Source: an uncultured Bacilli bacterium (lineage in GTDB: Bacteria > Bacillota_I > Bacilli_A > RF39 > UBA660). Taken from it: a stretch of 5,634 bases of DNA. Numbering within the stretch: the first letter of the stretch is position 1; every line of letters begins with the position of its first letter. The translations under genes and the position numbers were made by a program. The notes beneath the pieces are model-generated. The model had not been told where the DNA came from, made no database searches, and saw only the letters and a program-made list of their open reading frames with translations. Below, one piece after another: positions 1 to 5,634 of the stretch. Location: contig CANQHY010000080.1 of the NCBI GenBank assembly GCA_947623975.1, positions 1 to 5,634 on the forward strand, written 5' to 3'.

Positions 1-76
1 TGTCATAAAGGAAATTGGAATAAAATTTCCCGCTTATGTTTTCAAATTTTTAGGACATTTTCCCAAACTATTGACA
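1..76. repeat. Small inverted and direct repeats in non-coding DNA; possible end of an insertion sequence
   Basis: No gene is visible in 1-135. The segment carries an imperfect inverted repeat, TGTCATAAA at 1-9 against TTTAGGACA at 49-57 (8 of 9 positions pair). It also has a 7-bp perfect palindrome, GGAAATT at 10-16 with AATTTCC at 24-30, and a loosely repeated element ending in TTTCCC (22-31 and 55-64, 8 of 10 identical). It ends in TTGACA at 71-76. Multiple short repeats beside a terminal ...GACA resemble the ends of some insertion sequences (for example IS21-type elements, which begin TGT and end ACA), with the element body to the left of the window. This is inference only: no transposase is visible, and short repeats arise easily in AT-rich DNA. 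The TTGACA could also be read as a -35 box on the plus strand, but its -10 partner is poor. Confidence 0.25.
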
Positions 77-135
77 CAAAAAAATTAACAATTTATCTTA
101 AATCCTAATTATTACCTATAAATGTAATGATTTTT

Positions 136-1632
136 TTATATATTCTTACTGTACATAGAAAAATAATCATCGCTATATATTTTCTGATAACTAGCATCTC
201 TTTCAAGTATTGATTTTAGTTTATTAGAATTATATATCACTACATGAGTAATGTTATATTTATCAAAAATTTGTTGATAATTTTTAAAAATGCTTATAAC
301 CCCATCCTTAAAAATTGTGCATCCTTTATTAAATTCTTCCGTATAAAGATCTGCTCTCGAATCAATAAAAACTGGTATTCCTCTAAAAAGCAAATAACTA
401 CCAAAGTTGTACTCATTATAAATTCTAATATTTTTATAATCTAAGTTGTTTACTATATAATCACTCAGTTCAACAGGATATTTAGTTTTATTTACATAAT
501 CTTTATTTTTACCATAATTTACTTTAAAAAAAGCTGTTATTCCAAACATAAGTAAAATTAATGTTGCTATATATTTGTTAAAAATAACTTTTTCAATTGT
601 TAGATTATTTAGGCGATTATCGGTAAAAAGTTTTAATATTCTAGCAATACTAAATACAGAAAGGATTGCAAACAAAGCATAATTTCTTTTTGCCATAAAA
701 GCAAGAAGAAAAAGGCCTCCTAACAAAAATAAATCCTTTAATTGTATTTTCATGTTAGCTAGCAAAAGAATAAAAATAAGTAATCCCAAAATTATAAAAA
801 GTTCTGGTCTTTTATCTATCGTTGTTGGTAAATGTTCACTAATATTAGCAAGAGATATTCCCATTTTTGTTTTTATATAATAGGTAAATGGAAGCATTTT
901 CTGTGGTGTTAAAAAACCTGTAAAAATATTAATTATAAAGGTTACTATTATCTTTTTTGTAAATTTAGTCTTCCCTATTTCTATTCTAGTAGAAGAAAGC
1001 TTATTTTGTTCTTGATATTTATTTATTTTATTTTGGTATTTATTTTTGATAAAAGAAATAAAATAACTAGCTAAATAAGGCATAAAGAGAACAAAGATAA
1101 AAAGATAGGTTGCCGTATGAAAATTAGCTATTAAAACCGAAGAGACAAAGATATAAACTGAATATTTTGTTTTGCCAGTTTGCTCTAACATTTCAATAGA
1201 ATATAATATTAAAACGAATAAAATATAACTCACTAATTGAGCTCTTGCTGTCATAAAATTTTTTAAAGTAAAACCTAAAACAGTAACTAGAATAAACGCA
1301 AGATATCTATCGGATACAATCTTACTAGTAGTCTTATACATAGTAAGGAACAATAAGAAAGTAAGAAAAATAGTAGCAACATATAGGCCAAAAAAGCCAA
1401 AAGAATGATAAATCAAATAAACAAAACAATCAAACAACCAATGCGGATAGGTATAAGTTAGTCCACTTACAAAGGAAAAGTGTTCCTGCATATCTATACC
1501 AGTTTTAAATATTTGCTCCCCTACTTTAATTGCATAAAAGGTATCATTTTGAAATTCTTTTACAACAAGCATTATTGCTAATAAAATAAAACTAGCTATA
1601 GCAAATAAATCAAAAAGCTTATTTTTTTTCAT
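136..1632 (-). CDS. Polytopic membrane protein resembling GT-C-type glycosyltransferases
   Basis: This is a protein of about 498 residues with roughly 10-11 hydrophobic segments (about 9-25, 80-98, 111-126, 131-148, 158-190, 228-244, 276-292, 298-334, 353-371) and a soluble C-terminal domain from about 385. After helix 1 an external-loop-like segment has acidic residues, HFSF (51-54) and YPHWLFD (62-68). Later come a TARAQL segment (128-133), ANFH (169-172) and AKRNYALF (314-321). The tail holds NEYNFGSYLLFRG (406-418) and VFIDSRADLY (421-430). This plan (polar loop with acidic and Trp residues, then many helices and a C-terminal domain) resembles bacterial GT-C-fold membrane glycosyltransferases; substrate and donor are unknown. 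I chose ATG at 1632 because an SD-like AGTGAT lies 7 nt upstream. ATG 1641 and GTG 1644, overlapping the pilin stop in TAGTGATG, are alternatives. The gene follows the prepilin gene and is probably co-transcribed and translationally coupled to it. No convincing terminator follows. Confidence 0.75.
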   Translation of the reverse strand: MKKNKLFDLFAIASFILLAIMLVVKEFQNDTFYAIKVGEQIFKTGIDMQEHFSFVSGLTYTYPHWLFDCFVYLIYHSFGFFGLYVATIFLTFLLFLTMYKTTSKIVSDRYLAFILVTVLGFTLKNFMTARAQLVSYILFVLILYSIEMLEQTGKTKYSVYIFVSSVLIANFHTATYLFIFVLFMPYLASYFISFIKNKYQNKINKYQEQNKLSSTRIEIGKTKFTKKIIVTFIINIFTGFLTPQKMLPFTYYIKTKMGISLANISEHLPTTIDKRPELFIILGLLIFILLLANMKIQLKDLFLLGGLFLLAFMAKRNYALFAILSVFSIARILKLFTDNRLNNLTIEKVIFNKYIATLILLMFGITAFFKVNYGKNKDYVNKTKYPVELSDYIVNNLDYKNIRIYNEYNFGSYLLFRGIPVFIDSRADLYTEEFNKGCTIFKDGVISIFKNYQQIFDKYNITHVVIYNSNKLKSILERDASYQKIYSDDYFSMYSKNI

Positions 1633-1643
1633 AATAATCATCA

Positions 1644-2120
1644 CTAAGCTTTATTACAAGCTCCACTTTTTTCTATTAAACTAGAATAAACTACTTTATT
1701 CTTTTTTACACAGATAAGACTTGCTTCCGTTGTTATTTTGCCTTTATTATTTCTTATTCTAACATCAATATAATTTTTAGTAGCATCAATATTTTTTAGG
1801 CTGCTTAAAACAAATTCTGAAGGGCTACCACAAGTTATTTCTTTTTCGTCAAACTCTTTAAGATAGTCTTCATCGATCAATTTTTTTACAGTTACATCAT
1901 CGATACAACCATTTGAACTTACTCCTCCTAAATCATCGTAACGATCTCTTGCATATAAAGATGCTGCTTTATTAATCAAATCCTGATATTCATTAAACTT
2001 TTTATTACTATTATTGTTTATTAATCTGACGGTAGATGGGAACACTATTACTAAAACTATTCCCATTATAATAATAACACCAATCAATTCTACTATAGTA
2101 AATGCTCTGTTCTTTCTCAT
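1644..2120 (-). CDS. Type IV prepilin-like protein (class III signal peptide)
   Basis: This is a 158-residue protein with a textbook prepilin N-terminus: a short basic leader MRKNRA, then FTIVEL and an uninterrupted hydrophobic helix to about residue 28. Prepilin peptidase would cut between A6 and F7, leaving Phe at +1 and Glu at +5 (E11), the residue used in pilus assembly. Ala instead of Gly before the cut also occurs in streptococcal ComGC (KAFTLVEM). The globular part (about 29-158) has four cysteines (72, 97, 137, 155), enough for two disulfides outside the cell. It is larger than ComGC and I cannot assign a named pilin family. The start is ATG 2120, with AAGGAGG six bases upstream. A longer reading from 2180 would begin inside the promoter and is rejected. 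No pilus ATPase or prepilin peptidase is present here, so the machinery must be encoded elsewhere. The next gene starts at or within a few bases of this stop. Confidence 0.85.
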   Translation of the reverse strand: MRKNRAFTIVELIGVIIIMGIVLVIVFPSTVRLINNNSNKKFNEYQDLINKAASLYARDRYDDLGGVSSNGCIDDVTVKKLIDEDYLKEFDEKEITCGSPSEFVLSSLKNIDATKNYIDVRIRNNKGKITTEASLICVKKNKVVYSSLIEKSGACNKA

Positions 2121-2126
2121 TTGCAT

Positions 2127-2133
2127 CCTCCTT
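2127..2133 (-). promoter_or_regulatory. Strong Shine-Dalgarno of the prepilin gene
   Basis: AAGGAGG on the minus strand lies six bases before ATG 2120. A second in-frame ATG at 2126 abuts the motif with no spacer and would be a poor start. This site fixes the protein N-terminus as MRKNRAFTIVEL. Confidence 0.85.
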
Positions 2134-2147
2134 ATTAAGATAATATT

Positions 2148-2176
2148 ATTATAAATAATTATCAGTAATAATTCAA
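2148..2176 (-). promoter_or_regulatory. Sigma-A-type promoter of the prepilin operon
   Basis: The minus strand reads TTGAAT (2176-2171), 17 bases, then a perfect TATAAT (2153-2148). The expected transcription start is near 2141, giving a leader of about 20 nt that contains the AAGGAGG ribosome site. Spacing and hexamers are close to the vegetative sigma-70/sigma-A consensus, so the prepilin and the downstream membrane protein are probably expressed by the housekeeping sigma factor. The call rests on sequence match alone, and the AT-rich background raises the chance of false -10 boxes. The 17-base spacer and the fit with the start codon support it. Confidence 0.7.
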
Positions 2177-2217
2177 ACACATTTTAGGCTAATGCATAAA
2201 ATAATATAGGTGATTGT

Positions 2218-2436
2218 ATGTTTAAATCTCAAAAGCACAACATATTCTGTCGTTGCGACATTTGTAAGGCTAAAAGAAGAAATAATGTACTTTATTTAAT
2301 ATTGTTACTCTTTTTAATACTTATAATATTTTATGAATCATTCCTTTTAATTTTTATAACGACAAAAATTCATGCTGTTATTCTCTTTTTAGAATTACTA
2401 GCACTTTTATTTGTCATATTTCAAGTTATACTTTGA
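2218..2436 (+). CDS. Small two-helix membrane protein with CxCxxC motif
   Basis: This is a 72-residue protein that I do not recognise. The N-terminal 22 residues are polar and basic, with three cysteines in the pattern C11-x-C13-x-x-C16 followed by KAKRR. The rest is almost entirely hydrophobic: one helix at about 24-49 and another at about 51-72, with a short TTKIH turn between. By the positive-inside rule the Cys-containing segment should face the cytoplasm, where it could bind a metal or form disulfides (inference). AGGTGA (2208-2213) sits four bases before the ATG, a good ribosome site. It is the only plus-strand gene in the window. It diverges from the prepilin gene, and its last 30 bases overlap, antisense, the 3' end of the kinase-like gene. 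Ribosome site, hydrophobic periodicity and the intergenic position of most of it argue for a real gene; the lack of a recognised family and clear promoter argues for caution. Confidence 0.6.
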   Translation: MFKSQKHNIFCRCDICKAKRRNNVLYLILLLFLILIIFYESFLLIFITTKIHAVILFLELLALLFVIFQVIL

Positions 2437-3303
2437 TACAAACGATATAACGCTATCTAAATAACGATAAGTATCATAAACATTTTTAGTATTTTCTATT
2501 TCCCAACCAGAAAAATCTACTTTTAAAGGAAGTAACAATAAAGAGAAAAGTAAAAATAATTCATCAGTTGTCAATTGATATTTAGAGTTATAAACTAAAA
2601 ATAAAGATTCGATATTTATATTAAAGAAATTCTTTCTAAAAAAATTATATAAATCCATAACAGGACTATCGACAGAAGCATTATTCCAATTTATTATGTA
2701 AGGATGATCACCAATAATTATGTGTGATAATTCTAAGTTATTATGATTCATTACTACCCTTTTACTATTTTTATCTTTCATAATATCGTACCATTTATCT
2801 ATGTAATACTTACTAGAATCTAAAGCATTAAATATCACAGTTACATTTCTTATAAATAAATAATTACTTGGTGATAGAAATAAATTTTCATCAAAAATAT
2901 AGCAAAGGTTATTGAAATAGTCTCTCAAATTAATTATTTCATCGCAATGTCTTTCATAAAAGCATTTCACATCATCAAGTGAAATGCTTTTGTAAAAAGT
3001 TGTTTTATTGTGGAGCATACTCAAGAGGTACACTGCTTCCATAGCTTTATCTTCAATTAAAAATGGTACCTCTTCGACATATCTCGTAATTTCGAATCTG
3101 TCGCTATCATCACACTCTATATCTAAAATATTATTAAATTGTTTTGCTTTGAGATAGTCTATTATCTCTTTTATATCTTTCCTTTGTTTTTCTTTTAAAC
3201 AAATGATGCCTTTATCGGTATACAAAATATGAACTTTTCCTACTCTTCGATACTTTCTTACACAAAAGTTATATTTTTTAATTATGTCTTTTAAATCATT
3301 CAT
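2407..3303 (-). CDS. ysxE: CotS/YsxE-like spore coat kinase-fold protein, probably catalytically inactive
   Basis: This is a 298-residue protein with the layout of the CotS family of aminoglycoside-phosphotransferase-like spore coat proteins. It has an N-terminal lobe (about 1-80, with VHILYTDKGIICLKEK as the beta strands carrying the Lys), a helical segment with a LLSMLHNKT stretch (93-101), and a C-terminal lobe. Where active family members have an HGDLHxxN catalytic loop, this protein has HNNLELSH (187-194). Where they have a metal-binding IDW/IDF, it has INWNNA (204-209). The DxxxF region D217-L218 is kept. Both catalytic Asp positions are therefore Asn, as expected for a pseudokinase; from memory, Bacillus YsxE also departs from the motif here. 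ATG 3303 overlaps the stop of the SpoVID-like gene in ATGAATGA and lacks a strong ribosome site, implying translational coupling; an upstream TTG at 3321 is less likely. In Bacillus ysxE also follows spoVID, which is the main support for the name. Confidence 0.7.
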   Translation of the reverse strand: MNDLKDIIKKYNFCVRKYRRVGKVHILYTDKGIICLKEKQRKDIKEIIDYLKAKQFNNILDIECDDSDRFEITRYVEEVPFLIEDKAMEAVYLLSMLHNKTTFYKSISLDDVKCFYERHCDEIINLRDYFNNLCYIFDENLFLSPSNYLFIRNVTVIFNALDSSKYYIDKWYDIMKDKNSKRVVMNHNNLELSHIIIGDHPYIINWNNASVDSPVMDLYNFFRKNFFNINIESLFLVYNSKYQLTTDELFLLFSLLLLPLKVDFSGWEIENTKNVYDTYRYLDSVISFVSKYNLKYDK

Positions 3304-4204
3304 TTTTCGCACTAGGAACAATTATTTTTGTACCTATTTTTAAGTCACTCAAATCGTTATATTCTTCTAGTTTTTCCTTGGTAGTCTTGTACTTATTTAT
3401 AATACTATCAAGAGAATCCCCTTCTCTTATAATATAAACGCTGTAAGTTGAATATGTTTCATTTGCATTATCAAATGATGAAAATAATGATGGTGCATCG
3501 CTATTTATCTTTTCCATTTTTTCTTCATCTTCTTTTGTTATCTCTTCCTTTTTTTCTACATCATCACAGTCTAGTGTTATCTCTTCTTGAAGGCATTGTT
3601 CTAATTTTTCTTTATCATGCGAATCATCTATTTGCGTGGTATTATCTAAAAGTTCTTCTTGAATTTCGTTTCTATTTTCACTTTCTTCTCGAACATCATT
3701 GGTTGAAGGCGTGTTTTCTTCTTTTTCTTCTTTTTCCTCTTCTATATCTTCTTCTATATCTCTTTCTATTTCCAGTGGTTTTTTAGTATCTAGTTCTAAA
3801 AATAAATCATCACTATCTAACAAATCATCATCATCACAAATATCAATATCGCTATCTTTTTCTAAAACCAGACTCTCTTTTAACTCTAATTTATCTAAAA
3901 GTAAGTCAATATTAACTCTCAAAGTGTCTTCATCTACTATTTCGTAAGTAAAATCATCAATATCGATGACTAAATTAGTTAAATCATATTTTTCATCAAT
4001 CTCAATATCGACAGGTATTTTATATGAGAAATCATTTTCAATTTGACTTGCCGGCGTCATTCGGTAACTACCAGAAACAATAAAATCACCTTTAACATTA
4101 GAATCATTATCGTGCATCAATGTATGTTCTAATGAAATAGAAGTAATTTTATTAATCATATTTTTAAATTCAATATCTTTAGTAAAAGAGACTATCTCAT
4201 GCAT
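3296..4204 (-). CDS. spoVID: SpoVID-like spore coat encasement protein (SPOCS-like domain, acidic linker, LysM)
   Basis: This is a 302-residue protein in three parts. Residues about 8-105 are rich in beta strands and contain VKGDFIVSGSYR (37-48) and FSYKIPVDIEI (59-69), as in the SPOCS domain of SpoVID and related spore coat assembly proteins. Residues about 106-250 form a very acidic, probably disordered linker with Glu/Asp/Lys runs. Residues 254-297 are a LysM domain (YSVYIIREGDSLDSII at the start, IGTKIIVP at the end). In Bacillus, SpoVID drives coat encasement on the outer forespore surface in the mother cell, works with SpoIVA, and carries a C-terminal LysM. This version is much shorter than Bacillus SpoVID (about 575 residues), mainly through a reduced linker. 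ATG 4204 has AAAGGA nine to ten bases upstream. It is separated from trmK by 65 bp and a terminator, so it probably begins its own operon with the kinase-like gene. The LysM assignment is firm; the SpoVID name rests on architecture plus neighbour. Confidence 0.72.
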   Translation of the reverse strand: MHEIVSFTKDIEFKNMINKITSISLEHTLMHDNDSNVKGDFIVSGSYRMTPASQIENDFSYKIPVDIEIDEKYDLTNLVIDIDDFTYEIVDEDTLRVNIDLLLDKLELKESLVLEKDSDIDICDDDDLLDSDDLFLELDTKKPLEIERDIEEDIEEEKEEKEENTPSTNDVREESENRNEIQEELLDNTTQIDDSHDKEKLEQCLQEEITLDCDDVEKKEEITKEDEEKMEKINSDAPSLFSSFDNANETYSTYSVYIIREGDSLDSIINKYKTTKEKLEEYNDLSDLKIGTKIIVPSAKNE

Positions 4205-4262
4205 AAAATCATTCCTTTCTATTAGAATATATGTGATAATTTATTTTTTATAACAAAAATTA
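4205..4262. other. Short intergenic gap before the SpoVID-like gene
   Basis: This gap holds the ribosome site of the SpoVID-like gene (AAAGG at 4214-4218, minus strand) and must hold its promoter if the preceding stem-loop terminates. A CATATATT at 4233-4226 resembles the -10 element of mother-cell sigma-E promoters, with an ATA 15 bases upstream, slightly short of usual spacing. No good sigma-A pair with 16-18 base spacing is visible. The element is only suggestive. Confidence 0.3.
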
Positions 4263-4300
4263 AAAGATGTTAACAATCTATTTCATTAATTAACATCTTT
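4263..4300 (-). terminator. Intrinsic terminator of the rpoD-trmK unit, overlapping the trmK stop codon
   Basis: The 11-bp arms AAAGATGTTAA (4263-4273) and TTAACATCTTT (4290-4300) are perfect reverse complements around a 16-base loop. Read on the minus strand the stem is followed by T-rich sequence (TTTTAATTTTT). The trmK TAA at 4272-4270 lies inside the downstream arm. The stem is AU-rich, so strength is uncertain, but position and T-tract fit a Rho-independent terminator that separates trmK from the SpoVID-like gene. Confidence 0.65.
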
Positions 4301-4950
4301 ATTTCTTTTTCTAACTGTTGCCTTTTGCTTTTATACTCTTTAGGCAAGCTTTCTAAAATTTTTTCTTTTTCTTCTTTTAGGTATTTAAAGTAGTTATAAA
4401 AGAGATAATCTTTATTTTTTAAAAGATATGGACCAAAGAAAAAATTCTTTTTACTATATTTCTTTTTTCCTTTTAAAAATTTCATTACAATATAATATTT
4501 ACCATCTTCAAATACTATTTTTTCTTCAGTTATTTCATATCCCAGTTTTACTATTTCATATCTTACAAGAGGAAATTTATTATTAGAAGAAATAACCATT
4601 TTTTTAACATTTTTTAGTTTAGCTCTATCTTTTTTTAGAATATTGATAATGGTATCCATACCCATTCCCGCAATAATTACTGTATCAATATCCTGAGTAA
4701 TTTTTTCTATTCCATCAGAAAGTTCTAATTTTATTTTTTCTAAAAGAGAATATTTTTGGATATTCTCTTTTGCTTTTTTTAATGGTCCTTCGTTTAAATC
4801 AGAAGCGACAATTTTTAAATTTTGATTTTTTTTTAAAAGATATATGTCGACTAAAGCATGATCACATCCAACATCAATTAACGATTTAGTTATGTTATCA
4901 TCACTTACGAAATCGCAAACAGCTTCTAGTCTTTTGCTTATATTAATCAA
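4270..4950 (-). CDS. trmK: tRNA (adenine(22)-N(1))-methyltransferase TrmK
   Basis: TrmK transfers a methyl group from S-adenosylmethionine to N1 of A22 in the D-arm of tRNAs, in the cytoplasm. The 226 residues match the family length (about 230-240). The N-terminus ISKRLEAV is followed by the SAM-binding motif LIDVGCDHALVDIYL (24-38), the acidic end of strand 2 at SD51, SDG (78-80) and IAGMGMDTI (93-101), which corresponds to the IAGMGG motif of Bacillus TrmK. EDGKYYIVMKF (148-158) and FGPYLLKNK (172-180) also match. The C-terminal 45 residues form a charged helical or coiled-coil tail, as in Bacillus TrmK. Translation starts at TTG 4950: AAAGGA lies eight bases upstream and no in-frame ATG precedes the SAM motif. 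The start overlaps the rpoD stop by 8 bp, so the genes are co-transcribed. The rpoD-trmK neighbourhood is shared with Bacillus, but the usual nif3-type neighbour does not follow here. Confidence 0.92.
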   Translation of the reverse strand: MINISKRLEAVCDFVSDDNITKSLIDVGCDHALVDIYLLKKNQNLKIVASDLNEGPLKKAKENIQKYSLLEKIKLELSDGIEKITQDIDTVIIAGMGMDTIINILKKDRAKLKNVKKMVISSNNKFPLVRYEIVKLGYEITEEKIVFEDGKYYIVMKFLKGKKKYSKKNFFFGPYLLKNKDYLFYNYFKYLKEEKEKILESLPKEYKSKRQQLEKEIKMLINEIDC

Positions 4951-5634
4951 TTAAGAAATCCTTTAATTTTCTAGAACGCGATGGATGTCTTAATTTTCTT
5001 AAAGCCTTAGCTTCAATCTGACGAATTCTCTCACGAGTAACTCCAAAAATTTGGCCAACTTCTTCAAGTGTTCTACATTGTCCATCGTCAAGGCCAAATC
5101 TAAGTCTTAGAACCTTTTCTTCTCTATCGGTAAGCGTAAGTAAAACATTCGTAAGTTCTTCTTTTAGCATTTCCACAGTAGCATACTCTTCAGGAGACAT
5201 CGTTCTTTCATCTTTAATAAAATCTCCTAAATGGGAATCATCTTCTTCACCGATTGGCGTCTCTAAGGACACTGGATCTTGAGAAATCTTGTAGACTTCT
5301 CTTACTTTATCGACGGTAACATTTAATTTCTTAGCAAGCTCCTCTTCTGTTGGTTCACGATTTAATTCTTGAGTAAGTTGTCTTTGTACACGTGCCAATT
5401 TATTAATTGTTTCTACCATATGGACTGGTACTCTTATCGTTCTTGCTTGGTCTGCTATAGCACGAGTTATAGCTTGTCTAATCCACCAAGTTGCATAAGT
5501 TGAAAACTTATACCCTTTAGTAGGATCAAACTTATCTACTGCTTTCATAAGCCCAATGTTACCTTCTTGAATAAGATCCAAAAATAACATACCACGACCA
5601 ACATACCTTTTGGCAATGCTCACAACAAGACGTA
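4943..5634 (-). CDS. rpoD: RNA polymerase primary sigma factor RpoD/SigA (C-terminal part; 5' end outside window)
   Basis: This is the housekeeping sigma factor, which directs core RNA polymerase to -35/-10 promoters. The reading frame is open through the right edge: the codons before GTG 5623 spell RLV, giving the canonical RLVVSIAKRYVGRG of region 2.1, so 5623 is internal and not a start. In order there follow region 2.2 (DLIQEGNIGLMKAVDKFD), regions 2.3-2.4 (KFSTYATWWIRQAITRAI, about 5509-5456) that melt and read the -10 box, and region 3 (INKLARVQRQL, then EPTEEELAKKL). Region 4 comes last, with the helix-turn-helix TLEEVGQIFGVTRERIRQIE at about 5071-5012 that reads the -35 box, ending HPSRSRKLKDFLID. 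The HPSRSRKLKDFL tail is diagnostic of primary rather than alternative sigma factors. The TrpTrp in region 2.3 is encoded by TGG. The TAA stop overlaps the trmK start. The N-terminal region 1 and dnaG, its usual upstream neighbour, would lie beyond the right edge. Confidence 0.97.
   Translation of the reverse strand, partial: RLVVSIAKRYVGRGMLFLDLIQEGNIGLMKAVDKFDPTKGYKFSTYATWWIRQAITRAIADQARTIRVPVHMVETINKLARVQRQLTQELNREPTEEELAKKLNVTVDKVREVYKISQDPVSLETPIGEEDDSHLGDFIKDERTMSPEEYATVEMLKEELTNVLLTLTDREEKVLRLRFGLDDGQCRTLEEVGQIFGVTRERIRQIEAKALRKLRHPSRSRKLKDFLID

Noticed and set aside
71..99. Plus-strand promoter TTGACA (71-76), 17 bases, TATCTT (94-99).
   Set aside because: The -35 is perfect but the -10 matches only four of six bases and there is no plus-strand gene downstream; it would transcribe antisense to the membrane protein gene.
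77..135. Terminator for the membrane protein gene.
   Set aside because: On the minus strand only a weak five-bp AT stem (ATTTA/TAAAT) is visible before a T run; not convincing.
244..444. Plus-strand open frame of 66 codons.
   Set aside because: It lies wholly antisense to the C-terminal domain of the polytopic membrane protein, has low-complexity composition and no recognisable motif.
2121..2180. Twenty-residue N-terminal extension of the prepilin from 2180.
   Set aside because: It would start upstream of and run through the TTGAAT/TATAAT promoter, lacks a ribosome site, and would put a second hydrophobic stretch before the class III signal peptide.
2176..2203. Sigma-K-like promoter on the plus strand for the small membrane protein (AACA at 2176-2179, 14 bases, GCATAAAATA at 2194-2203).
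   Set aside because: The match to the late mother-cell consensus is good, but the start of transcription would fall near 2210, inside the AGGTGA ribosome site, leaving almost no leader. In DNA this AT-rich a chance match is likely. A 5'-end map under sporulation would decide.
3448..3947. Two plus-strand open frames rich in Ser, Phe and Leu.
   Set aside because: They are antisense images of the acidic GAA/GAT/GAG-rich linker of the SpoVID-like gene.
1..5634. CRISPR array, tRNA, rRNA, riboswitch or a new defence system.
   Set aside because: No regularly spaced repeats, tRNA-like cloverleaf, rRNA segment or aptamer-like conserved leader was seen, and gene content is explained by sigma factor, tRNA methylation, spore coat and pilin-like functions.

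Overview
The window is very AT-rich (short poly-A and poly-T runs throughout). It encodes a housekeeping sigma factor ending in the canonical HPSRSRKLKDFL signature, the tRNA methyltransferase TrmK next to it, and two proteins resembling endospore coat morphogenesis proteins. This points to a low-GC Firmicute that sporulates or descends from a sporulating ancestor, perhaps an Erysipelotrichia/RF39-type Bacilli lineage (lineage is inference). Trp is encoded by TGG and at least two genes stop at TGA, so the code is the standard bacterial one, not the Mycoplasma code.

Layout, right to left, because almost everything reads on the minus strand. (1) 5634-4943: C-terminal part of rpoD/sigA, cut by the right edge. 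(2) 4950-4270: trmK, overlapping rpoD by 8 bp and starting at TTG, closed by an 11-bp stem-loop plus T-rich tail that contains its stop codon. (3) 4204-3296 and 3303-2407: a SPOCS-like + LysM protein resembling SpoVID and a degenerate CotS/YsxE-like kinase-fold protein. They overlap in the sequence ATGAATGA and repeat the spoVID-ysxE order of Bacillus. (4) 2218-2436, plus strand: a 72-residue two-helix membrane protein with a CxCxxC motif, overlapping the 3' end of the kinase-like gene by 30 bp. (5) 2120-1644 and 1632-136: a type IV prepilin-like protein with its own near-consensus promoter, followed with almost no gap by a large polytopic membrane protein resembling GT-C-type glycosyltransferases. 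(6) 1-135: non-coding, with small inverted and direct repeats that could be the end of an insertion sequence lying left of the window.

Functionally there are three groups: transcription/tRNA modification (rpoD-trmK); spore coat encasement (SpoVID-like scaffold plus its kinase-like partner); and a cell-surface pair (pilin-like protein plus membrane enzyme) whose tight coupling suggests joint function. The least explained parts are the pilin/GT-C-like pair and the opposite-strand small membrane protein.
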